A stretch of DNA of 64,000 nt from Nautilus pompilius (taxonomy: Eukaryota > Mollusca > Cephalopoda > Nautilida > Nautilidae). The stretch lies in assembly GCA_018389105.1 (NCBI GenBank), contig JACATO010000062.1, positions 248,001 through 312,000 of the forward strand, written 5' to 3'. The notes under the pieces were generated by a model. The model saw only the letters and a program-made list of their open reading frames with translations. It searched no databases and had not been told where the DNA came from. The translations under genes and the position numbers were made by a program. Within the stretch, counting starts at the first letter, position 1. The number at the start of each line of letters is the position of its first letter. Below, one piece after another: positions 9,495 through 24,400 of the stretch.

Positions 9495-12400
9495 GTGGGT
9501 GGGTGGGCTGGGCCGGCCCCCCCCTCTCTCTGCAGCCCCCCCCTGTTTCGTCAGGACCTGCTTAAGGGGGTTCGTCCGGCCCTCGCGATGTTTACGCCCT
9601 GACTAAGCTCGTGGTTCCCTGTAAACATTATTAAGTAATGATGTCTGCTTATCCCCCCAAATAATAACCTACCTGATCACGTGTTCGGGGAGTGAAAACA
9701 ATCATTGGCTCACTTGTCAGTCACCCCCTCTCTCTCCATCTCTCTCTCTCTCTGTCTCTGTACTCTGGCAATCCATCTCTCCTCCATCTCTTCTCTCTCT
9801 ACCTCTCTCTACTCTCCCCATCTCTCTATCTCTATCTCTCCCCATCTATCTCTCGTACTGGCATCATCTATCTCTCCCCATCTCTCTCTCTCTACCTCTC
9901 TCTTATCTCTCCCCATCTCCCTCTCTCTCTCTCTCTTTGTACTGGCATCATCCATCTCTCCCCATCTCTCTACCTCTCCTATCTCTCCCCATCTATCTCT
10001 CTCTATCTCTGTACTGGCATCGATCTATCTCTCCCATCTCTCTCTCCTCTCTCTCTCTGTCTGGCATCATCTCTCTCTCTCTCTCTATCGCTCTCTATAC
10101 TGGCATCATCTATCTTCCCTCTCTCTCTCTACCTCTCTAGCTCTCCCCATCTCTCTCTCTCTCTATCTATCTCTCTCTGTACTGGATCATCCATCTTCTC
10201 TCTCTCTCTGTACTGCATCACCATCTCTCTCTCTCTCTTCTCTCTCTCTGTACTGGCATCATCCATCAGTTCCCCATCTCTCTCTCTCTCTTTGTACTGG
10301 CATCATCCATCTCTCCCCATCTCTCACCTCTCTCTATCTCTCCCCATCTATCTCCTCTATCTCGTACGCATCATCTATCTCTCCCCATCTCTCTATCTCT
10401 CTACCTCTCTATCTCTCTCTCTCTCTATCTCTCTACTGGCTCATCTCTGTCCCCATATCTCTTCCTCTCTCCTCTACCCCTCTCTCTATCTCTCTCTCCA
10501 TCTCTCCCCATCTATCTATCTCTTCTCTCTCTTCATCTCTCTCTCTCCATCTCTCTCTCTCTCCATCTCTGTACTGACATCATCTATCTCTCCCATCTCT
10601 CTCTCTCTCCCCATCTCTCATCTCTGTACTGACATCATCTATCTCCCTCTCTCCTCTCCATCTCTCTCTCTCTCCATCTCTGTACTGACATCATCATCTC
10701 TCCCATCTCTCTCTCTCTCTCTCTCTCCCATCTCTCCATCTCTGTACTGACATCATCTATCTCCCTCCTCTCTCTCCATCTCTCTCTCTCTCTCGTACTG
10801 ACATCATTTCTCTCTCTTTCTCTCTCATATGCTTCCCTTTTCGCTTCAGTCTGACCGTGGACGAGAATATTCATGTTTCAGTAGTTTTAGTGGCCTGGCC
10901 TAGTAGGATATTTGTGGGTTCGCCTTTCTCTTCAAACCCACAGCTTGATGACGTTAGCACTCAAGGCAACCCAATTCACCCCACCAGCAAAGCTATTTAA
11001 AAGTTCTCCTTTAAAAAAAAATTGTTTAAAGAAGATGCGTCATCATTTACATTGACATTTGGCTAGCTAATATGTATGTGTGTGTGTCACAGCCAGAAGG
11101 GATAAATTCTCAACAGTCAGTCACTTTATCTATGATAGTGTTCTCTTTAAATAAATTTCTGATCCAACTCTAACTTTATTGAGAGATCCAACCTTTGTAA
11201 ATTGGTGGTATATGACACTACAAGCCTTCCAATTCCATAGATCTAATAAGAAAACAAACATTAACCCTAAAACGAAGCTCTGAGAACCCATTTAACAAAA
11301 CTGGCTTGGGAGACCCTAAATTGATGGAAAACCCCCAATTTAAAGAGAATGGAAAAGCCTTGGAGAAACCTTAGGAATAGGAGCTAGTAGTACTAGAGAC
11401 AATTTATTCATACCCTTTCTATTTTTACCTATTTAATAAATAATAATAATAACCCCTTCTGGAACCAGTCTTGGTGCTTAGGCCAAAACCAGTCTGGTTC
11501 CCTTACCAGTTTTCATGGTTTTATGAGGCCAGGTGGTTAATATGGTGTTGAATCTCCATCCTCAGGGAAATCAGGTAAGGGACTGAATACTAAGAGGTAC
11601 AGCAGTAGCTAAACTGAAAGTACCCTTATAACCCCTCTGTTGGAGGAAGCAGTTATTCTTTAAAAAAATATATAAATAAAAGGAAAGAAAGAACAAAGGA
11701 AGTATGAACTCTTAACTATGTGCACTCATTTAGAAAATGCAGGAAATTGAAGTTTTACCTTTAGGGAGACATGAAGGGAAACTCAAATAGGTTTGAATAA
11801 TTAAAAATAATTAGTTTTAATTTTGTTGTTTTTCTAACCCCTCCAGTGCTATTTAACATAGTTCTCACTATCATAAATCTAAAATCATATAATGTACACA
11901 GCTAGCATAAGGAAATCAATGTCAAAATAATACTGTTTACCTGCCAACAGATAATAATGCTTTTTTTCCATTTTGCATGTTATTACTTGCCCCCCACAAA
12001 AGCAAACGTGTAGTGGTAATATTCTTTAAAATGGAAGTTGAATTTTTTCTTTTTTTTTTCAGTTTGTTAATGAAACCCTAGAAAATCTGCGGGTTCCTCT
12101 TGAATTAGTGGACGGTTTTGTGGAAAGCATTTCTGTTGCAATTCCTTGGTCCAGTCTCTTTGCTGATAACACAACTCTAGAAGTGAGAGGCCTGGAATTA
12201 ACTCTGCAGCCTAAAAGTCGAAAAGACAAAGGTACGACTTTGACATCGCTGTGGGGGGGGGGGGAGAAAAAAAAGGGCTGAAGCAGTTTGCCTTAATGGC
12301 GTATGGCTGGGCTTCATCTGGACGTCTCACCATAGCACCTTAATTATTCACACTGTCCATAATTGTTTTAAAAATATTCAAGTGAAATTAAGCTGGATAT

Positions 12401-15400
12401 CATAATGGTATTGCTATTTCAACTGGTTTCATCTGAATTTTCCCATTGCAGTGATTCTCAATCAGGGGTAAATTTACCCCCTGGGGGTAAAAATTTACAT
12501 GGCAGGGGGTAAATATATCACACCTGCAAATTAAGTATTAATTCTGTAATATATTATACCTGGTCAGCCTGTATTAGAAAAATTATGGCTGACATGGGCA
12601 TAGATCCTTGGGGGATGCATTCCCCTTTGATGTAGGATGTTCTATCCACCATACCCCCTAAAATTCCTTTGTTTTTGATAATAAAATCATATATATTCAT
12701 TCAAAATTTATGAATCATAAAAACAAAACTGTTCATTTATTTTATCCCACAAATTTGTTCTGAAAAAAACTCCTTTTATTGTTAAGATTTTATTTATTTT
12801 GTCTTTTGATTGTAAATAAATTTCTTCTTCTTAATAATAATGAAGTTGTTCTACCATCTTTTTTTCTGTGCCTCTATGCCGGCTATACATTTTTTGCATG
12901 GGAGTAAGAGGGTAAATGGCAAAATACATCAAGTCAAGGGGGTAAATGACAGAGGAAGGGTTGAGAATCACTGCCCTAGTGCATACATCAAATTTCAGTG
13001 TGAATGAAAAGACTACTGTATACATTCAGAAACTTGAATGCTGACTTCAGGGATATTTATTGAAAATTATATATTAAAATATTATTTCCAAGTCTGAGAT
13101 TTGAGGACCTGTTGGTTTGCAGCCTGCAGTATTATATGGTTTTCCTTAGAGTCACAAGCAAACTCTGTGGGCCTAGGTATACATAATTTGTTGCAACCTA
13201 TTTCTATCAATACTACATTGTAATTATATTTACTATTGCTTTTGCAAGCTGTACCATTAATAACTGATGTATCTCTCTCTTATGCAATTAATGTAAATAT
13301 ATGCATTAAACTTTATCAAGGTGTGATGCCTTGTTAGTTTTGGATATAATTGTTTGTTTTTTGTTTGATAGCAGACTATATGCAAATTGGCATTTTTACT
13401 GTATATAATATCAGTTAGGTAAGGCTGCCTACATGGGCAAGATTATCTATTGGTGTGGCTTTAGCTTTGTGTCACACTGGCTGACAAAGAGAATCCAGCT
13501 CTGTTGAATTGTATTGATCTAGATTCCAACCATAAATTCATTGACCCCTGGAAAGGGGAAATTCCAGACCGTGACATAGTTGTAAAACAAAGACCAATCA
13601 TAGCCATTGTAACTGATTTTCCCAACCAACCTGAAGTCTTGTAACATTTTTGGTTGTTTTTTTTTTAAACTTTTTTGTTAAAATTTAAACTTTGTGACTC
13701 ATTTTTCTATTTACATACTAAATACTAGGGACGTTCAGAGGAAATCCAGCCGGATATGGTTATGGTGATTTTCTTTATCAGCTGGGTTTCATTGGAATGA
13801 CCCCACTATTTTTTTTTAATGAAGCAGTTACTGTAACCTTTTGGCTGATCCACAATTTCAAAACTTTGTATATTAAGCTTTGAATTGGGGTATCAGCAAG
13901 AACAACAAGGACGGTCTAATTAAAAGAAAATGAACCAGCTGCAACTTTTTGTTCTTGTTGTAGGCCCCACCCTCGAGGCTATGTTCAACAGCATGACCAG
14001 CATGGCGTCCAGTCTACAGCTCGCTGAGGAGTGTCTGAAGACTGAGAAGAACGTGGAAGAAATGTCACAGCGATGTGATGGCGTTGAAGTGTTTGCCCAT
14101 GCCATAGATTCCGGTAAGTTTGATGACTTGTCTTTACATCACACAGGCACCAGCTGAAATTCATCCTGAGTTCTTTTGGTGGTTTGAACATGATAATTCC
14201 TGCTATGAATAGCTTTACTAGCTTGTTCTGTTTTCTTATAATTATATATCAGTCTCAGAGGACACCTGATCAGAGACGTTTGCATATAGATTATCAACTG
14301 GAGGTTATAATGCAGCAGTTCCCAGACTAGATGTTGTGATACACCTCCTCCCCCCCAAGTTCGAAATTCTAATGGTGCTTGCAAAAAATGTTTTTAAGTC
14401 TCTACTTTCGGTTTTTGAATTCTTAAATGCTTGCTAACTTCAGATCTTAATATTTTAAGACTTGGTTAATTTAAAAATCAGTTCGGTGTCAAATGAGTTA
14501 AGAATTTACCAAACCCAAGAATTATGTTATACAATACAACACAACACAAACCAACGAAAGGGAAGGCATCATGCTGACCAATTTTCTGATTATTTTCCTG
14601 CACATTTAATCTTTTACTACTGCTGATGTGTGTATATATATATTATGCATACATACCCTGATTTCCATAGTATGGTCCACAGCAATGTATTGCCTGAACC
14701 TGCTAGTCTTGCACTCTCACCTTAAGATGCAGTTATTCTTTGGTCTAGAAAGCAGGAATTGCTTTATTTCACCCATTTTTTCTCTCAAAATACTGCAGGC
14801 CCGTAACAGGATGCTCGCCTGCACTGCACTGATGATGTTGGAAGTTGGAATTGCACTGAGAAAAAGATTTGGAACTACTGTCAATAAATGTTTATTTTAT
14901 GCATAAATAAACTGTATTATTGCACATAGTTTACACGTATATCAGTAAATGACTTAGAAAATTTATATATGTATTAAAAAAAAAATTTTTGTAACAAGAA
15001 GACTTTTTAAAATCGAAATGTTTTCTTGCATGTTATTTTGTATGTTGTAATCACTGCTGATTTTAAATTTGTTTAAAGTATGGTAGTATGATGATTTTGT
15101 TTTAAAGCATCATAACAGAAATATACTCTGGCATTTAAATCAATGAGTCAGCCATACAAAACAATGTTATCTACCTTTTTGGCACTTTATTATTAATGAA
15201 ATTACATTATTCCAACAAAAAAGAAGAAAAATAAAAATCTGATGATTCATTTATTAGAGCATAAATCATTAATTTGAATGTTGCTATTGCTAAAAGCATT
15301 TTTTGCATAATTGTGGACCCAGAAAGTTATTTCCGCAAATATTAAATTTGGTTTATACTGACATGATGCTATCATGTTTCTCCCATATTGTTTCTAACCA

Positions 15401-18400
15401 CAAATTTGAATTAGCTCATATTATGTTTTTGTATGAATGTTAATAGATCTTATTATTGGTGTGGTTGCTATTGTTCTGTTTGTGGGAGAAAAATGGCACC
15501 TAAAAATGAAATTTCATTTGAAACAAGGCTGTTATCTAAAAGTAATTTTGAACATCTATTTGTATGTGTGCACAATGCCCTATCATGTTAATTTGGCCAT
15601 CCCTATAAATGAATGTGACCCAAATTTACATATTTAAAGTGAGATTATGTATATATTGGATGTCTACTTACCACATTCACACTTAGCATGAAGATTCTCT
15701 TACTGACCTTGCCCATGAAACAGTAATGAGACAAAAAATAGCGCATCAGCTTCAGAAGGTGTGTAATACAAATCTCTTGTCCAATATGAATGAAATAGTT
15801 CAAAAGGTCTGGTCTGAAGATACATCTGGAATGACTCAAATATTGGTGGTGTATATTTTTCTTCATTGAGTCTAGGGTCCAGTAATTCACATCTGAAGGT
15901 TGTAACAAAGACCTCTTTGTCTCTACCTGACAGTCGCATATGGGGGTGGAAGTGCTGGCATGGTGGAAAGATAGAATTGGTGTTTGTTGAAGGACGTCTG
16001 AATTTTGCTGAGTATATTATCATTTTAATGAAATAGCCGCCATTGTACCAGCAATGCATTCTGAGATTTGATGCCCACATTCTTCAGGAGGATGGCACTC
16101 ATGGCCTCTCATCAAGTGAAATGAAGGTGTTAATTCATTTGAGCCCCTGCTGTGTCATCTGCATTTTCAGCTAAGAGCAGTCTGTGTGTGTCTTACCAAT
16201 GTGATGGGGAATCAAACGGAAACCATCATATGAATATGAGGGAACTAGGACCATGATGCAAAGTCTCGCTGATTCAAAATCAGATAAGGTGTAGGCTCTT
16301 TACGTTGCAGAAAGTGGTTCTGCCAAGTACCAACTTAGAGAAACTTACGCTGTCGCTTATTGCCGTTTCTTGATTCCCAACAACATGAAGATACAAATAA
16401 ACTATTTTAAGTAATTTCTTTCATTTCAGTTCTGTCTAGAGTGAAAGTTATATTTCATGAGACTGTGATCCGGCTTGAGCACCCAACCAAAGAAAGTGGT
16501 CACAGTGTGGCTGTGGAGATGAGAATACAGTTGTAAGTTTAGTAACCTGTCTGCAGCCAGTGTTTTGCCTATCACTTGAGACAGATAATTGTTGCATAGT
16601 AGATATCTTGGTTAATTTTAAGGGGCATTGGTAGTGATTCCTTTATTTCCAAGGTCTTTGAAGTGCATGCTAATGGTGTGTTGTTCATCCGCCAAGAAAA
16701 CAGTTCTCAACAAATAAAGCTGCAGCTGAAATACTGATTTAATTGCCTAACCTGATAAGGAATAGAAACTGAAAGTTATATTGTGAGATGAGAAAGGTTT
16801 TTGAGTAGCTATTACATGGAAAATTGAACAGTATTTTTAATTAAACTGCTCTGCAGAAGGGGTTCTTATAGGGATTTTCTGCGTGTGTTGCGGCTTCAAG
16901 GATGTCTCTTGACTGGCTTGCACGAGAGTCCCCAACTGCACCTATGTAACTTGCTTTCTAGTAAGAACTTTCTTTGGTAGGAGCGCCAACTTACCTACGC
17001 TCACTGTTCTTTGCTTGGTTTGAGAAACTGTCACCCAGGAGGTTTTCCCTGATTTCTCTGATGGACGCCTCATGCGCCATTGTTGGTACATGGGAACAGG
17101 GAAGAAGATAAAAATCCATAGCTTTGCCAATTTTCACAAAATTCATCAAAAATCTGCCATTCACAACCGTTTTTCTGAAAAATCTTGTTTGTCTGTGATT
17201 GGAAGAAATCTGTCATCGCAGAATAGTACAGCGTTGTCCGGTTATTGTTATGTCACTTGAAACCTGAACTTTCACAGTAAGTTGCTTTCAGAATTCTGTT
17301 GTTCCACACCTGCAGCGCTGTTCATCCAACAAAGTCACCAAAAATGAACTGAAATAAGAAGTTGCCTAAGACATTTACAGTGTATAGTAGGGATTTCTTG
17401 CTGCCCTTACACCAACAGGTCACAAAGAGAGCTGCTAACTAACTAACTAGCAACGAGCGTCCGAGCTCTCGAAGTTTCTGAAACATTCTGTGGCATAAAA
17501 GAGCCCAGAGTTGAAAACCCAAGTATAAATAATATTCAGTTGGTGCATGGACCCAAACAGTTTGCAGATCAGCTCTGCTGATTGGCAGCGTCTGTGTGCG
17601 GATATCTGGCCTTGGTAACATCGCTTACAGGCCAATGATGATATCTAAGGAATCAAGATCGGATTCTGAAACTGGTGCCATTAAAAATAGTTATGAATTC
17701 TTTGAAAATTTCATGTAAGAATTATTTTTCACTAAATGACAAGGATGTCTGAAGGGAATAATCTGTTGTCTTTATCAGATGTGCAGCATCTACCCCTGCA
17801 TAGGATGAAGAGAGAACTGTTGCTCTATATAGATGAGTGCCAAAGTTAGCAGTAGTCCAGTGTCTTAAATTTTCAAATTCAAGCTTATTTTATTCTGTTT
17901 GTATATGTTGTTGTTGTTAATTTAATTGGTCACTTTTAGTACCATTTGTTTTCTCCTCCCACCCCCCCCCTCCAGAATGGAGTACTTTGATGATTTAGCA
18001 GAGTCCCAGAATGGCACTGTGGATAAAGAATTGCAGGAGGAGAAATGGGAGCCAGCAGCTGTGGCGCACAAAAACCTCAGGTTGCTTGGTATCGCTGTGT
18101 ACTCAGATGAATTTCCCAAGAACAACGGTGTGGTCTCTCGAAAAAGCTCCAGTGGCTCCCCCAGCCAGGTATCACTGCAGACTGGTTTACTTTTTACTCT
18201 AAAGATGTTGCTTTATAGTGCTCTTGGTGCAAAGCATTTTTTTGTCGGGCTGTAAAATTACCACTCTACTTGAAACACAACTTAGAACGTTCATCTACTG
18301 GCTGCAGCGCCACGAATTTTGTTGTAACCTTCCTAATGAAAGAGCTCCGATTAGAAGCTGAAGATTCCTACATTAATGAGTAAGTAGACACAAGTAAGGG

Positions 18401-21400
18401 AAATCGTGGCATCATGCTTCATCACCTCACACCATGTAAAGCTGCTGCCACCACAATAACAAGCACGGTTTGCTTACCACTTGGCCAACTGGCCATGTGT
18501 TAATCTCACCTGTTGTCACCAAACAATAGTTATTTTAAAAAAAAAAAAAAAAAGAATCAGTTTGCTTCCCCATCTTTGATAGAAAAGGGGCTGCGTATCA
18601 ATAAGACTTGCTGCATTTTTCTACCATCTGTGCACTTGCTGCATCTTTGCACCTATATCCGATTTTATTTTTACACAGTTGATTGTTTACACTCGTAGAC
18701 ATACTGAAAGTAACTCACTTCTTGTGCACTGCAGATTTTTGAATCAGCTCGGAGCTCTGCAGCTGCTCCTGAAGCACCCACATCAGCACCTCAGACAGAA
18801 CAGCTCCCCTCATCCTCAGGAGCCTTTCCATTCTCCAGATCACAGCCAGTTCAGATAGCATCATTGATGGGTCAGCAGGAATTTAAATTGAAGCTGAAAC
18901 AGAACGAGTCAATAGCTGGTCCAAAGGTAAGATCAGTTTTGTTTTTTTTTTTGTTGCAGATTTCCAAATTTGGGATTACTGTTATCTTTTTGGTTTCCTT
19001 TACTGTATCACCACCTAACCCATCACCGACCAAGGACATTTACTTGTAAAAAACAAAAAAACAGCAACATTTGTCTTAATTATACTTTCTTTGAATATAG
19101 TATCACAGGTTTAGCTTCACAATAAATGGTTGTTAGCATGACAACCAGCACTTTCTGTGGGAACACGGTGAAGAATGATTCTGGTTTGTCAAGACAGTAC
19201 TTTCTCTCATTAAAGTAAGTTTTACTTTTGAAAATGAGCATTTTTACTTCTAGTTTGTTTTTTGTCTGAGCCAAATAAACATGCCATACTCTTCACTTTC
19301 TCTCATATTCTCTCTTCCTTTTGCATTCTTTATTTCTTATCTATCTCTGCCATTTTGAAAATTTGAAATGAGTGCGCTACAGTGGAGTTATTCATCATTA
19401 AATAAAACCACTATATTGAACATATGCAATAAGGGATTGATGTATGAAGCACCTGGTAAGATTTCTAGCATGGTATAAATGGTTAATGGAATTTTACTTT
19501 GATGAAAATTGGCCTTTAATGCACACCACCAGGTTGAGTTGATAAAACTGTGGAAAGCATGTGTGTGTACTGTAGACCAGAGACATCTGCTTCTGAGTCA
19601 GAGCTACACAAAACCACCAAAACCAACAGAAAGTTGCTGTTGGACAGAAGCTGGGGAAAGGAAGACCGAGATTTTGTAATTTCCATGCATTACTTTGTAA
19701 TCACAGGAGTGGAAAACTAAATCAACCGCCTCATGATTTGAAACTTTTGAAGTCACATCACTCCTCCCTTATGACATTTTAAAGGGCTCAGATAAATCTC
19801 AAAAGATGAAGCATTCAAGAACTTTAATTTGTATTGTTTTTTTTTTATTTACAGTATTTTAAAAAAAGAAATCATGACAGTTTCCTGTTGTTTTTTTTGT
19901 TTAGTTGGAAGTAGAATGCCAGCTGGGCTCTCTGAATGTCCTTATGTGTCCACGACAGGTCCACATCTTGCTGGAACTGATGTGCGGCCTAACTTCTCCA
20001 GGTAGGCGAACCAACAAGAAATGAACAACTTTTTAACCGGTTAATTCGTTTGCACGAATGGATGCAACCTTGAGATGTAGAGCTCCTGTAATCGCATGGA
20101 CTCTCTCTGGCCTGAACGCAACTGTCGCACGTTATTCCCCCCTGTAACTGATGTTTTCATTAGTGGTGGTCATGAGACAAATCCACAGAGAATCGGTGCG
20201 ACTACACGAGGTTCACATTGGAAGAGACTAATGAATTGAATTGCTTTTATGAAACCTTTCCAGTCAGTCACCACCTGAAGTCCCGACTTCACATAGATAT
20301 TTTTGTGCCATCACCCCCATTGATTCTATTATATATATATATATATATATTTTTCTCTTTAGTTAGCTTTGAAAGCAGCCACACGAGACATCACGCAGGT
20401 AAGAACAAGCCCATGGATTCTGCGGATTATCAGCGAGTCGAGCACCAGCTTCAGTCCGGGCGGCTCAGGCAGCAGCTCTCCAGTCTCTCTCCAGGCATGT
20501 TAGGAGATCCAGAGGAGGTGATGATCCAGTCACTGGGACCAGGTAGTGGCTGGTTTTTTGTTATTTTCTGGGGGTTTTTTTTGTCTTTTAAAATAATTTG
20601 GTTTAATGCTCTCAAATATGAAAGTATTTTAGCATCTTATGGAGAGAAAAACAGAAGCGGCAGATGTGTTGTGTGTTGATTTTCTTTGTCGTCAGTAATC
20701 GTCAGACCTCAGAAGTCTTCCACACGGGTGAATTTGTAAGCCGACTAATCTAGTTTTCTACTAACAGAAGCAGCAGGGTTGTACCGATTCTTATTGTAAA
20801 TATTATCATCTTAATCAAAGTATTTATGGATGGTAGTGTGGCGTGGTGGTTGGGTGGTTAGCCTACTGGGCTGCCGAGGTTGAAGGCTCGAGTCTAAATC
20901 CCAGTTGAGACTGGCTTGGTTTGGCCTTCTTCCCTTGCATGGTTAATTCTTCTGCTCTTCCCTACCAGCCAGCCAGCCAGCCCATGGATTTCCCCCCCCC
21001 CAACCAGGTCCTTCGGTTTCCTCCCACATCTGAAAACAAAGAATTTTAACAGGGACTTTCGATAAGTTTACAACGCATTACTTACAGGGAGAAATCATTG
21101 TCCGGCCTCCCGCCAAGAAGTACTACAATCAAAAGTCAGCGCCACAACCGGTAACAGGCCTTTGTCTGATTCTTCGGCTAGTCTGCCCGTGGATGATGTT
21201 TTCCTGGGCGCTAACAGTCCCAGTAGAAGTCCCTTCCTTGCCGAAGCCTGTGCTGTTTGACCCGCTTGAGACTGGGACAGTCTCGACTCGTGTGAACCCA
21301 CGGGTTTAGAGGGGCAAGTTAACTGGCATAAAACTTTCTTACGAAGGCCGCACCAGCATAATTCTTATCAGCTTTGCTGTACCAAACCCATTTTAATACT

Positions 21401-24400
21401 GCACTTTGGAGAGGATGTGGAGATGATGCTTAAAAAGAGGCAAAGAAGAAAGAAAAAAAGAGAGAGAGAAGGTTGAAATTAGAAAAGAGAGCATGGAAAT
21501 TGTAATGAGTTGCAGAGTAGTGTGTTATAGAATCCAGACTTTTGCTGAAGTACCCTTTTTCTCTTATGCGTACAAATTCTGTTCTTTCTCTGATACACTG
21601 GCTGTAGAGGGCAAGATGGGTGCATTGGTTTGTGCCACGAAAAGCGGGTTTGTTGGCTACAGTAGACAGAGCCATTGGTATGGAGGCATGCCACCGTTCA
21701 GTCAACAATATCATAGCCTCAACTTCAAAGCTCTCTTTCCCTCCCTCCCTCCCTCCCTCCATCATATCTCTCTCTTTTTAATAGCACTGATGTTCAGTGC
21801 TGTCCCAGCCAAGAAAATGAAAAGTGTATAGGATTTAATCAAAAAGGGGAAGTTTGGGTTTGCATGAAGGTATGCTTTACCAGAACTCTGTTGTGCACAC
21901 ACACATTTGGGGTGCTGTATAAAAAAAGAGAAAAGATCTAGACCAAGGGCAGGCAGGGTGCAGGTTTAAGTGTAGAAGAAGGACAGAGCAGAGATTCTAA
22001 ATTTCTCTAGCTAGGACCATGGATATTGAATTAAATTTCATAATTTTCTTTCATATTTTTATGACGACTGGATTTGTTGCAATGTTTTGTTGTTGGTTTT
22101 TCTTTAATTTTCTTTTCTTTTTTTTAAATATTTAAACCATTTTTAGTTTGTTTCCAGGGAAGAATTATGGTAATTTTGAAAAACATTGGCTTATAGCCAG
22201 GGCTTGTGCACTACTTTACACAGTTTTCTCTTATGCAGATGATCTGGAAGATGAGCTCTATTATTCTATGACACCAGGAAAAGCTGGTTCAGTGGGTGAC
22301 ATGGAATCATCTTGTACTAGCACACTGAGCAGCAGGTCGGCCAGTACGGTGTCCAGTAAGTAATGATGTGGTGCAGCAGCACAGTTTCTTTGTCTGTGTC
22401 TCTCTCTCTCCATCTCTCTCTCTCCCTCTCTCTCTCTCCATCTCTGTCTCTCCATCTCTCTCTCTCTCTCATCTGTCTTGGGTTGCCACCCCATTTGCAT
22501 AATTTACAGACTGTCACAGGTTAATACAAGCAAGTGGCTAAAACTATAGCTGTGTAGGTAGTTTTGATATCATCGATTTTCAATCTGCGGATTTTATTCA
22601 TGATGAGACTGGGGCCTTCAAGGATGAAGCTTTGGAATACTGCTGTTTTAAAAAAAAAAAAAAAAAAAAAAGTAAAGTAAAGCAAGTGCCTGATTTAAAA
22701 TATTTACATGTAATTAAAAAAAAAACAGAAATGTGTATGCGCTTTGATAGGTTACAGTATCATTATCTTTAATGTTTAGAAAAAGGACATCTATATACAG
22801 TTATTGACATCATGCTTTCCCAGTTATGGTCTGAGAAGTTGCTGGACCCCTATTTTTGGTTGTGAGATTAGAAACTGTATGCTTATATACTGAGTGGGTT
22901 GCATAACCACTTTCCAGTGTGGGAGACCACAAGTGATACTAAAACGAATTATGGAAATGTCTTTAAATGCTAATATTTTCTGTGTAATCTTTTTGCTAAT
23001 AAAGCTCTTTTACTTGGTATGGTGCAAGAATTATGGGACACAAATTACATGTATAGTGATGTCCGATTTGTACTACTTTGTTTTTTTTTGCTAAATTATT
23101 CTCAGGCACTAATAATAATTGTGTGATAATCTGCTGATTCATCAAGAGCCATTAGTTTGAGTATTCCAATTAACTAGTGTGCAACACCAACTGCAATAAT
23201 TATTCTTGAGCCAACCTTAAGTTCTGCACAGCTGTGGGTCTGTAGAAAGAATTATCCAGCACGGGAAAAGGAAGAACAGTCACTCTCTGCTAGTTAAAAA
23301 AAGAGCTTTGGAAGAAGTGGGATCTTAATGGCAGGGGCGTAGCAGTGAGGAAGCAAATTATGAGGTAAAACGACAAGAGAGAGATGGCTGTAGGCAGGAA
23401 ACTGCAAGAACTGCAGGTCAAAGACTAAAAATGTATTGTTTTTAGATGAGTTAGCATTTGAATTGTTTGCGTCAAAAATTAATTGGGAAACAGTTCATAG
23501 CAAGTTTGTAATTAAGATGGTAAAGCACAGGAAAGGTATAATTCATGTCTGGAGTGTATATCTTTAAGTGGATTTTGGCATATTTGTTAAAATTGATGGA
23601 GGAATAGATACTTGTGAGCAATTTTTAATTTGTTACTTCACACCCAGTGGATGAAGGCTTTTAATAGCAGATTTGGTCGTCACAGATTCCTGAAATTGAG
23701 CCGTCACCTGGTGACTCAGAAGTTCATATGCACCTTACATCTCTATACATACTTTCTCTTCTCATGATTCCAAGACATTTGGAACCCATTTTATTAACAT
23801 TTCATTGGAAAGCTGTATACCAGCCGCACAGACTACAAGAGGTGTGCAAAACAGAAGGTTTGCACGCACTTATTCTTGTCTGTCCATCTTTTTTGGTTTG
23901 TTCACTGTGAAAGTTTGTCTGCTGATCACATGTGGTGATCTTTGCGATTCTGTTAATTTTCTGTTTTTAACAACTTTCTTTTCTCTAGCAAGAACTACAT
24001 CCACTGGTTCTAGAAAGGACGCAATGGCTGTTAGAGTTAAAGGTGAGGCAGAGCTCTAACTTGTCTGTGACTTCGGGACTGGCCGAGGATTTGCAGATGA
24101 AATACGCAGTTAGGACGTGTGCAGGTTGCTTGGAGGGACATCTATAAAGTGAATAGGTCTACAGTTTTCAGGAGTTGGCTGTTTCCCATTATCCTGTTAG
24201 TAGCTATGCATCCTGAAATTCAGCAACACGTCCCCACTATTGGCAAGCGGTGTTGCGAGTGGGTGTTTCTGCAGACACCTCGTTGGCAACGCAGTGCTTT
24301 GAAAAGAATTGGTCAGATTTTTGGGCTTAAGACCTGTTCAAGTCACGGCCACTGGCAGTAGATACCAATATTGCGTGTGAAAACTCAGATTGTGGTCCTG

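Noticed and set aside
9692..10874. Open frames of up to 352 codons on both strands
   Set aside because: They are Ser/Leu/Ile or Arg/Glu-only translations of the CT satellite; all frames are open because the repeat lacks stops.
20851..20905. Possible tRNA gene
   Set aside because: A- and B-box-like strings are present but no full cloverleaf is apparent, and the unit continues into the SINE body.
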